A stretch of 64,000 bases of DNA, taken from Maylandia zebra. Its lineage: Eukaryota > Chordata > Actinopteri > Cichliformes > Cichlidae. Below, one piece after another: positions 25,739 through 35,400 of the stretch. A program made the position numbers and the translations under genes. The DNA lies in assembly GCF_041146795.1 (NCBI RefSeq), contig NC_135178.1, positions 4,718,844 through 4,782,843 of the forward strand, in the 5' to 3' direction. The notes below the pieces were generated by a model. The model did no database searches. It worked only from the letters and a program-made list of their open reading frames with translations, and was not told the origin of the DNA. Positions within the stretch are counted from its first letter, which is position 1. Each line of letters begins with the position of its first letter.

Positions 25739-28700
25739 ATCAAATATTCTTCTGCATATGTGCTCTATGTAGACATACTGATGACAATGCTGTGACTTGA
25801 GTGACGCCTGACTCTAAATCAGCAGTATTTTCCATAACAGTCCGCAGACGCCAAGTAAACTTCAGCTAAAGTAAAGATGTAAGAGCAGATTGGAAACGAT
25901 CTCATGTCGTGATGACCAAACTTCTGGCATAAATAGGCCAATTCCTATAAAGCATAGCTGGGAATAAAGACTCTGGAGATCATAGAAGAATGTGACTGTT
26001 TCTATTTTTTTCCTGCTTGCTTACAATGGCTTACAATAAGTGCAACCTTTAAAGGACAGAGAAAGAGGCAGACATGTCCCAGAGTCCTCAGGGGTTAACA
26101 GCAGGAGTCGTGTGAAGTCTAAACACAACACTGAGGGCTGACATTGGGCCCGAAGAGCTCTCAGATGGGAAAAAACTGACATAGAAAACAAAGAAGAAAT
26201 ATGAGCCCAGAGGACCAGCCAACCCAACATGAATGCACGTGCAGTCCACGAGCAAAGCCTGTGTCAATCAGTCACTGCTAATACATCAACCATTATCGGT
26301 TATCCAATATACTTATGCTACAGAAAAAGCTGAACGTCTTTGCAGCGCAACACATCAGAGCAAAACGTTTCAAAGACGCTTGTTTGTTTTATGCAAATCA
26401 CCATCGCGATCAGTCACCACAGTGCAGACAGGAAAATACATGAGCTGTGGATTTTGTGTGTTCTTACAGGAATAGGTTGACATTTAAGGCAATAAAAACT
26501 TTTTGCCTTTCTTGCCAAGAGATAAATTACAATGACATCATTCTCATGTCTGTGTGATAAATATGTTGACTCAGGGGGGAAACAGCTAGCCTCAATCTGT
26601 CTGAAAGTAGCAAAATCCACCTATCACCCTCTAAAACTCACAAACTAACATATCACACCCTTTTCTTTACAGTGTGTTGAAGTGCACTTGCTGCTCTAGC
26701 AATAGTATAGCAAATAACCTCTCTAAAAGGGGACCTATTATGTTTATTCCAGCTCTATATGTTTGTTGGACTCAGCTGGAGTGGTTGTGAATAATTCAGT
26801 TAAAAAAAAAACCTTGTTTATCTCAGAAAAAGAGTTTTTACAGCAGTCTGAAGCCTGAGGTTTTAGCCACAAGGATTACTTCTACACACACCGTTCAACA
26901 CCTTGTTAACACAGACATCTAATCAGCCAACCACAAGGTTGTTTGTACCAGAGGTTGATCTGGGTATTTTAGAAACAGCTGATCTGCTGGGATTTTCCCC
27001 ACACAACTGTGTTTTATGTGGTTCGCTTTATAGATACTGGTCTGAAAAAGAGAAAATATGCAGTAAGCCGTAGTTCTCTGGATGAAAACACCTTATTGAT
27101 TACACAGGCCAGAGGAGAATCCCCAGACTGCTTCAAGCTGATAGGAAGGCGACAAAAACTCAAATAAAAACTTGTTATAACCAAGCTATGCAGAAGAGCA
27201 TCTCTGAATGCACATGTAGAAGACCACACTGGGGGCCACTCAGGTCAGCTTAGAACAGGAAACTGAGGGTACAGTTTACACAGACTCACCAAAATTGTGC
27301 AACAGAAGACTGGAAAAACCGTGCCTGACATGACGGGCCATGATTTCTGCTGTGAAATTTAGATAGTAAGATCAGAATTTGGCCTAAACAACATGGATGA
27401 AAGCATGGATCCATCCTATGTTGTATTAAAGGTTCAGGCTGGTGGTGTAATGGTGGAAGGAATTTGAATATATTAATGTATTTTCTTGGCTCACTTTTGG
27501 GTCCTTTGGGACCAAATGAGCATATAATCACCACAGCCTACCTGAGTATTGCACATTGTGCCCATTTTCTGATGGCTGCTTCCAGCAGGTAACACACCAT
27601 ACCAAAAAGCTCAAATCATGTCAAACTGGTTTATTGAACATGAACATGAGTTTACTGTAGTCAGATAGCCTCCTCAGACACCAGATAGCAATCTATAAGA
27701 GCACTATTAGGATGTGGAGAAACAGGAGACTCTCATCACGGATGTGCGACTGACAAATCTTCAGCAACTGTGTGATGTTCTCATCTTAATATGGATCAAA
27801 ATCTCTGACTTCCCCACACCTTGATGAATCTGTGCCATAAAGAATTAAATCAGTTCTGACTCAAAAGTGAGTCCAACTTGAACTAGCAATGTCTACACTA
27901 CATATACACATTATCCATCTATTTTCTTCTGCTCATCAAATTCAGAGTTGTAGGGGCTGAGGCTCATCCCAGCTGTCACAGGGCAAGAGGCAGGATACAC
28001 CCTAACCCTGGACGGATTGGCAGACTGCTGCAAGAATAACACATAGAGATAAACAACCAATTACATCTACAGTCACTTTAGAATCAACAATTAACTGAAC
28101 CTCATTCATGTTTTTGGACTGTGGGAGAAAGCTAGAGTACCTAGAGAAAACATACAAACTCCACACAGAAAGACCCCAAGCTGGATTCAAACCCACAACC
28201 CTCTTTTTATGAGGTAACAGCGCCAGCCACCATGCCACCTCTATACACTATACTGCAAAAATGGAAAAGCATAATAGGCCCCCCTTAAAACCACAACATG
28301 CCCCCCCCCCCTTAATACTTTTTTATATGGATCGAGTAAACAAGCTGCAGCACGTTAATTAATGGAAGCTTAAGCAGTGCTGGGAGGCGTATGCTGTTAT
28401 CTTTGGACAGGAACAGGCTTGATGTTTGCCCTTCTTTTTAAATCTTGGCACTAAGCTAACTAATCCAGCTCCAGCTACACATTAACCTGACAAGCGGAGC
28501 AGTATGTCAGAATGCTGCTGTAATATTTTGTGCACTCACTGCACAAACATGCAGATTTTTGATGTTAAAGCGAGAACAAGAGAGACAGAGAAAAGGTGTG
28601 TCTGCATTGCTACAGCTGGTTGTCCACGTGTGACACATGTTTGGACTGTTGTTGGGTTACATGCATTGCATTTAATCTTTCTGACCTTCTTCTTCACCAG

Positions 28701-29658
28701 TGAATTCCAAGCTTATAGCTGAAAATGATGTACAATTAAGTTGCAGCTTCTTTAATAATTGCAGAAATGACAGCTTCTCTGACAGGAAGGAGTCATTAAA
28801 GAGAATTTTTGTCCAGACTTACGTACAGCCTGCCTGCACTTTGCCATGCCTTTACTCAGGAAGACACAGGATTGTCCCAGTATGTTGCTCACGAGAACGC
28901 AGTTTTGTGTCACCGAAACAATGGAGTCCTGATAAGACCCAAGATACCCAGACTGGCCCATCTCCTCACAGGACAGCACCACTCTGACTCTCCGCTCAGC
29001 ATCCTGGAGCATCTTTCCAGAGGGGTGCAGAGACACAGCAGAATGGAACAAAGATACAAGTTGAGAGGGGAATCGTGAGCTCTTATGAGAAAGTCACTAT
29101 AGACCTCCTGTATACTTTGAGGGATGACACAGCTGAGCTTTGCAGAGTAGAATAATACTATCTAAGAATTATATATCAGTGCCTGTGTGTGTGTGTGTGT
29201 GTGTGTGGTGGTGGTGGTGGGGTGCAAGTGTGTATACAATAGAAACAATGTGGAAAATATGAAGACACGACTGAAAGGTAAATACATCAATAAACCAGCA
29301 TGCTGCCAACTTTCCACTCATCGTTCATAACAGTTTACTCGCCACATTTTACGGACTGGCACCTCACACCTATACAGTGTCACTGGAACAGTAAACACAC
29401 ACACAGAAGCAGAGAAAAGGCAAGTGAAAGCACCGGGGAAGAGGTTACACATATACTGATCACAGACAGACATCACAACATCATGTCTTCTACAGGAAAG
29501 CAGTTCTGGATGGTAACAAAGATCTGCAAGTTTCTGAAACCATCAACCTGACTTGAGTTTAACAAACTATACTCCAGAGCAAGGTTACAAAGCAGTGCAG
29601 TGCACGCACATCTGCAGAATTAAACATCAAACTCTGTTCTTTTTTCTTTCTTTTGTTT

Positions 29659-29741
<83 letters not shown>

Positions 29742-31442
29742 AGGAGGGGGGCTAAAATGAGTATTCATCTAATTAATAATTAGGTGCATGCTTCTTGCAC
29801 TACCATGAGCATTTGCAATAAAATAAACAGAAACAACTGCAGAAAACTATGCACCACCTATGCAGCAGTACAGTCTGCTTCCAAGTTGCAAGTGCTACTG
29901 TAGCTAGTACAAGAGCTATGAAGGAAGCTGAGAAAGGCAGAGTGCAGCAGCACGGGCTTACCGTTCTCAGAGGCCAGTCTAAGCAGTTTCCCATACCAAA
30001 GGAAAGAAGAAGCACCGAAAAGGACCATGTGGGCCTTCTCTCCGTTAAGCTTGCACTCTGGGTTCTGAGAGGAGTGTAAACTCTGGTTTCAACAAGACCC
30101 ATGAAGCCTGGGCTTCTAACCTGTTCCTACAGCCGAATGAGAAACTGTGAAGGATGCTGTTCTGGACTGTGGAGTGTAGCAAAAGCAAGACCAGCAATGA
30201 TATGGAAAGAGTGAGAGAGAGTTGTGGGGGTAGGGGTAGAACATAAACGAGGGCGGGAAGTGGATGGACCAAAGAAGGAAACAGAATTATGCAAGGAAAA
30301 GAAGACATGTGAGCAATATTTCACCTGACTGTCACACTAACCAGACTACTATAAACAGCACGGACAGCTCCAAACAGATTAACAGACCTCCAAACACGAG
30401 AATAAATGAGAGAAATGGCGTAAACTTTCCTACAGCAAAACACAACAAAGCATTAACAAATGTAAAGTAAACCTTTACGTCATGGGTTGCATGCACTCTG
30501 GGAGGGTTTTGGAAAATCTGTAGCAGGCAAGTTTGGAGGAACATTCTGTGATGACCTATTTACAGCTTTGTTTTCCTCCTTGGATGAACTCTCACTCCAG
30601 AACAGTTTGTCAATGTCCAGCCTTCAGATTACATTTGAATTCATTTATGGCCTTTTTATATTTTATGAATTTTGATTTTTTTTTTTCTTTCTCTGCCTTC
30701 CACCCACTCACCCACCCACACACACACCCACACATCATCCTTTGCCCTCTGCAGGCTAGAGGAAGGTCATGCTGACCTACAGCAGCCACATGGAAGAGAC
30801 ACATATAGAAAGACTGTGAGTGGCAGGAATACTGTCAACATGTAGTCCAGCCATTGCAGTTAAATGTATATCTACACGTGTAAGTGCTCATTTTCATGTG
30901 TGTTTCTCTTCTGTGCTGCAATCAGTGCAATGTAAATCCTGCTTATTTTGTATGTACTACCAGAGGCACCATGCGTTGGTATTGCTCAAACCATGCGTTA
31001 CAGCATCGTTGCTTCTGTAGCTGTCTCATCAAAGCCCCCTTTCAGGTCATGCTAATGTTTTCATAGAACTGCTCACAGACTGACTCATGGGTTATTTGTA
31101 GAAATGGCTTTTGTACTACAAAGCAATAGAAAATGTTTCTCTGGAAGCCACAAAGGTTGATCTCCATGTTCCGGTGCTGAGCTTATTTTACGACTGAGAT
31201 CGGCCTATTTTGGCAACGTATGTAAATCACTCCCTGATTCATAATCTGACTAAAACCCAAACACTATAAAAGCAGCAAATAAACTCTTGGCCTTTGTGGA
31301 AGAGAAAGAAGAGGAAAATGTCCTCAGTAAACATCATTACCAGCAGTTTAAGCAGCAAGCTGGAGCTTAGTTCGGATTTTTCAGTGTAAAATGAAACCTG
31401 GCTGCTTTTATACATACCCCCCCCCCCCCCCCCCCCCCCCCC

Positions 31443-31500
<58 letters not shown>

Positions 31501-32926
31501 AAAATGAGCACTGATAAAAATCCAAGCACATTAGGCTGAACTCCTTTCTTCTGTATAAATAGATTTGTCGCCCAAAATAGAAGCCCCCTCATCATCAGCA
31601 GGAACATCAATTTTATTTCCTTCAGTCACAAAACAGAAAACGCAGCAGTGTGCCTGACAGACTGATGCTGGAACATGAATGAGCTCCCTCCCCCCTATTT
31701 TTTCCTTTGAACAAATACACATTAACACATGTGAGATTTTCACCTCTCTGATGTTGGACCATACAGGACTGAGCAAACCTGTAGGAGGAAGAACTGTAAA
31801 ATTATATAAGAAATGAGATGTTTAGATGAAGCTTTTTCTTGTACGTCCAGCAGTGTCAGTGTTTGCTGACAGCATCACAGGACACACACAGGACTCAAGG
31901 GAAGCCACATGTACACTTCACTGCTTCATATCTGTGTGCACCTCATGCATAAAAATATACTAACAACAAGGCGGCCTTCAGCAGAGAAGCCTCAGAAATC
32001 AATGCAGATATAGTCTTTTTTTTAAAAAAGGTTTCTAGTAGGGTTAAAAAAAAGAATAATCATTTTCATACAGGTTATGGAAATGGGGTGTCACTGTCAC
32101 AGCGTGTAAAATGACATTTACCCAGCTGTTGTGTTCTAACTGAGACCACACTACTGCTTTAATTCTCCCGTATATTTCAGGGCCTTACCTGCCCAAAGAG
32201 TGAATTGAGGATGGTGCGTAAATTAATATCTGATGCAGAAGAAGCAGCGCTGGACCTCCGAGAGCGACGAGAAGACCTGCTGGACAGCGGGACCAGGGAG
32301 TAAGAGGACGGGGATGGACTGCTGACCTGACCGCCGCTGTTGGCCGCACTGGCCCCGTTGCGGTCCCTCGGCTCGCAGAGGGGAACCCTGTCGTCATTGC
32401 TGTCCGACAGAGAGGGCACCCTGGGGACCGCGCGGGAGTGCGTGTGACAGCGACGGGGATGCTCCGGTTCGTCCGGTCCCGCTGCTGCCGGACGCTCGTC
32501 TCGGTTGTGCTTCCTGCGGTGGTGGTGACGGTGTTTTGATGTCCTGGAGCGCTCCCTCACACTTCGGCCTGCATCTCCGTTCGGCTCCGGCGGAGCGGAA
32601 ACTTGGCTGTGAGGAGCATGTGACTTGCACTTGCCCCGAGTGGCTGCATTATTACTACTGTCCTGGCTGCCGACGAGGGAGGGATGGCACAGGGGTCTCC
32701 GGGCACTGACGTCGCACTCGGCCGACCAGAAGGATTCCTCGGCTTTGCTGCTGCTGCTCAGAAGCGCGGCGGGACGCTGGTTGTGATGCTGATGGTGGTG
32801 CTGATGGTGGTGCTGACTTCTCTGGCTTTCTGCCGTGTGCTCTGGGAGGTGTGTCGGTCTCCTCGCGGCCGAAGACGATTTCAGTAAGGAGGTCGTGGAA
32901 TCAGATTTTGGAAAGGGGGTGCTCAT
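23450..32926 (-). CDS. cabp1: CABP1/caldendrin, neuronal EF-hand calcium sensor (long form, 398 aa)
   Basis: Caldendrin-type coding exons on the minus strand are 32189-32926, 25622-25652, 24107-24250, 23898-24007, 23745-23819, 23571-23643 and 23450-23475. They join in frame to TGA. The start is ATG 32926 ([16 protein letters not shown], close to an internal Met of human caldendrin); the open frame upstream contains no ATG. Exon 1 encodes a basic, Ser/Arg/His-rich N-terminus with [10 protein letters not shown], ending ILNSLFGQ. Then come EF1 ([12 protein letters not shown]), a degenerate EF2 ([12 protein letters not shown]), EF3 ([12 protein letters not shown]) and EF4 ([12 protein letters not shown]), ending MMSR. 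The EF pattern with an inactive second hand is typical of CaBPs. CaBP1 modulates Cav1.2 channels, IP3 receptors and other calmodulin targets in neurons and sensory cells. The smaller isoforms are listed separately. Confidence 0.96.
24820..25420. mobile_element. Unclassified DNA-transposon relic
   Basis: A degenerate block in CABP1 intron 2 contains phrases I recall from dispersed fish repeats (CCAACTTTTTTGAGATGTGT near 25246, preceded by broken pieces reading [15 protein letters not shown]). The family cannot be named safely. Confidence 0.4.
25708..25738. repeat. (CAT)n microsatellite
   Basis: Ten CAT units next to CABP1 exon 2. Confidence 0.95.
26885..27850 (+). mobile_element. Tcb1-type mariner transposase relic
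   Basis: Translation of the + strand gives decayed segments in the order expected for Tcb1-like transposase: a helix-turn-helix region near 27000-27200, [12 protein letters not shown] near 27260, KIRIWPKQH near 27370, GSGWWCNGG near 27430, then LGPLGPNEH and TTAYLSI near 27490-27550. The left end has the GTTAACACAGACATCTAATC stretch typical of that family. Several stops and deletions are present. Confidence 0.75.
27900..28240. repeat. Dispersed repeat fragment
   Basis: It contains GGACTGTGGGAGAAAGC and CATACAAACTCCACACAGAA followed by a CCCAAGCTGGATTCAAACCC block. The same order of phrases occurs at 33990-34180, so this is one repeat family with at least two copies in the window. Confidence 0.6.
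28827..29012 (-). CDS. cabp1: CABP1 alternative exon 1b (long, L-CaBP1-type)
   Basis: A 186-base phase-0 exon reads MLQDAERRV... and then [20 protein letters not shown] and [10 protein letters not shown] recall L-CaBP1 of mammals having an equivalent exon that starts with Met-x-Gln and ends with an AQNC...LLGPACIFLRKGF...RQP segment. The acceptor is AAAG just before the ATG at 29012 and the donor is GTACGT (28821-28826). Joined to exon 1a and exons 2-7 it gives 225 residues, against 227 in human L-CaBP1. Confidence 0.85.
29180..29222. repeat. (GT)n-(GGT)n microsatellite
   Basis: About a dozen GT units run into five GGT units. Confidence 0.93.
29663..29740. repeat. (GT)n microsatellite
   Basis: About 39 uninterrupted GT units, 220 bases from CABP1 exon 1a. 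Confidence 0.97.
29962..29994 (-). CDS. cabp1: CABP1 alternative first exon 1a (N-myristoylated isoforms)
   Basis: The ATG at 29994 opens [11 protein letters not shown] and runs into the donor GTAAGC (29956-29961), phase 0. MGNCxxxPLR is the N-terminus of mammalian S- and L-CaBP1, with Gly2 myristoylated and Cys4 a likely palmitoylation site. Spliced directly to exon 2 it gives about 163 residues (S form); via exon 1b it gives 225 (L form). It is too short to be found as an ORF. It implies a second promoter near 30.0-30.3 kb. Confidence 0.85.
29995..32188 (-). other. CABP1 sequence between caldendrin exon 1 and exon 1a
   Basis: It probably contains the promoter of the short isoforms next to exon 1a. 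It also carries a 26-C run followed by (CA)n at 31417-31499. No other coding exon is recognised. Confidence 0.6.
31417..31499. repeat. C26 homopolymer followed by (CA)n
   Basis: A run of 26 C, then AA, then about 28 CA units. The G-rich complement could fold as a quadruplex. Confidence 0.95.
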
Positions 32927-33989
32927 CGCGGCGAATCTGGTCCGGTCTCTGTGTGCGGGCTGCTCATCGACACCATTTGCCGTTTTCTCTCCATTGTCGA
33001 CACATATTCTCCCGCAGAGCCCGCTCGCTTCAAGTTGAGCTACCACCTGATTGCTGTGCGGCAGCGGTGCCGGAGCGCGCACAGACAGTGGAATAGAGGC
33101 TGCAGAGCGCGTCACCTTCTCATTGATGTGAATGTCTGTTTGTGTGACATCGGCTGTGATGTAGGTGAGGATGGTAGTATCCCAAGACAACACGGTGCTC
33201 TAGTTTTCAGTGAGAAAATAACAGATACTAATCTGCTCCTTAAATTTGAATTCAAAGACTCTAAAAATAATAACGTGAACTGAAACAGGTGGAGAATAAA
33301 TATCACAGGAGCTTTAATTAATGACAGAACTACGCATTTGGATAATATTTACCTAAAACTGAGAAAGTGGCTATTCTGCACCATCAGGGGCGTGGCTAGA
33401 GCGGGTGTGGTTCAAATTTGTTTTTGGCCAGCATCCTCGAAAATTATGTAATGGTCAAGGTGGTGGGAGGGGGTGTCGGGATCTGGATCCACCTCGTCCT
33501 AAATATAAAACTTTAAACCCTATAAAAAGTTATGTTGCTAATGTTTTATTAATGTAAACTGCCCAAACAAACAATCAACAGAGGAAGAAGGAATAAAAAG
33601 AAAGCATTATTATGCACCGTAAGCTCTTATGTAAAACAAGACTATTCAAGTTTTGAAAATTGAACTCCCCCGCACATGTCTCACAGTGGTTTGCGCCGTT
33701 TTCTAACTGTTTTACTCTGAAAAGTTGAGTGTTAGACAAAGGAAGTGTGAGACCCCACACTTTCTGCCACATAGGCAGATAAACATATTTACACATTTCG
33801 ATATGGATTTGGATTGTCTTCCTGTTGCGTCATTGTGACCACCAAAAGGAACTCATTGCAATAAAGTAGCATTTTTATAGCATTGTTCTAGAGTTACTGA
33901 CCAATCACAGGAGTTTGGACTGCAAGCCAGATTTAACCTCACTGATACAATGTTATATACTATATAAACTTTAGGTACTTTGTTTATCT

Positions 33990-34180
33990 CATTATGGGAA
34001 AAGCATGGACTGTGGGAGGAAGCAGATTACCCACAGGAAACTCATGGAGGAAGAACATGCAAACTTCACAGAGAGAGGCCCCAGCCAGGTCTCAAACCAG
34101 GAACTTCAGTGCAGTGAGTGACAGTAGCTGGCAGGGGTTAGCACACTTTACTCACAGCAAGACGGGAAGGTTCCTGGTTT
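33990..34180. repeat. Dispersed repeat fragment (same family as 27900-28240)
   Basis: It shares GGACTGTGGGAGGAAGC, CATGCAAACTTCACAGAGAG and a following CCCAGCCAGGTCTCAAACC with the other copy. Confidence 0.6.
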
Positions 34181-34552
34181 GAATTATAAGATTTTTTTGT
34201 ATGTTTTTGCACTTACCTGCTTATTATTGAATTTTTCTTTGACTCAGTGACATCAGTGCAGTGCATATATCTTTTATCCACTGATAATCCTTGTTTGTAT
34301 ATATGTTGCTTACATTTCAATAACTATATAATCTTAAAGGTGGTCTAACCTTCCACCAACATCAACTATTACTGCACAGACTACTATGACAATGTTGTGC
34401 CTATGAAGGGTGCAGCTTAGACAACCACTGTGTTTCCTGTTCTGTGGCATTGGCATCAGGCCTTGAACAATCAGAGCTATAAAGCCCACGTATGGAAACA
34501 CGAATGAAACTTTAGAGAGGTACTACAAATACAAACCACACTGATCTACCGT

Positions 34553-35072
34553 GTTGTGCAAAAGTCTTGAGCTATCACTCATTTCTTTATATTTTGCCAG
34601 GAGAAGGGGAAATAGATGTAGTATTTAATTGAAACGTGTGCAAATATACATATAAATACAGTATATAAGGCAAAAATAGGATTTGTACAATTCTAACAAG
34701 CTTGAAAGTCAGTATTTGGTATGACCGCCTTTATTTGTTAACTCAGCCTGAACTCTCTTCTTGTCATGTCTTTAGGTGGTCTTCAAGAAAATACATGGGA
34801 AATCGGAAGAAATTGTGTTTTTGTGACAGACTGCTAGTAATAAAGTGGCTGTTTGCTAAGCTGTCTGTTATCTACTTGAGTTATGTGCCTCTCTGGTCAG
34901 AAACAAGCACTGTACTGAAAATGAGTGAAAAAGCAGCCAATGTCCAAAGAAAAACTTTGAATGACCTTCAGAAAGCCTGGACCACTTTAAAAATTACACG
35001 AAAGTTTGACTGCTTAGAAACAAAATATAGACATGAGAGATGGCTCAAGACTTTTGGACAGCACTGTATAGG
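34553..35072 (+). mobile_element. Internally deleted Tc1-like element with both ends
   Basis: The left end GTGCAAAAGTCTTGAGC (about 34556) and the right end GGCTCAAGACTTTTGGACAG (about 35042) are inverted copies of each other, typical Tc1 termini. Between them a piece of transposase C-terminus remains (NVQRKTLNDLQKAWTTL near 34940-34990). Most of the coding region is deleted. Confidence 0.8.
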
Positions 35073-35400
35073 AGACACACAATTTTTTTTCATTTGAAAT
35101 TTTTGCATTGTGGCACAGTGTTTCTGACTTGACATCATATACAAGTAACAAGTTTGAAAGGAAATAACTGTCACAAGCAGAAACCGGAGCAGTGACAACA
35201 TTGTTGCACTGGTATGCCTCCTTGTGCCAAAAGTATAAAACTGCATCTAGATGACAACAGGGAACAAACTCTTGCTTTATGTTGTGCAAGTAAAAAACCA
35301 TAAGACTTTATCCTTCACACAAGTTTTCTCTAGCAAATTGAAGCCTACCTCCGACTCACATCTGTAACTCCTGCGTGCAAGTGAGAATTCAGACACCAGC

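Larger units (their letters stand above)
25653..28826 (-). other. CABP1 intron between exon 1b and exon 2
   Basis: It holds a (CAT)n tract (25708-25738), a Tcb1-type relic (about 26885-27850) and a dispersed repeat (about 27900-28240). No further CABP1 exon is evident. Confidence 0.7.
32927..35400. other. CABP1 upstream region and spacer to ASPHD2 3' end
   Basis: The first few hundred bases are GC-rich and likely hold the caldendrin promoter and 5'UTR. Beyond about 33.3 kb the sequence is AT-rich with a dispersed repeat at 33990-34180 and a Tc1 relic at 34553-35072. No gene is seen. Confidence 0.6.

Noticed and set aside
32927-33193. CABP1 start at 33193
   Set aside because: That codon is GTG and there is no in-frame ATG before 32926. 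The ATG at 32926 matches a conserved internal start region of caldendrin.
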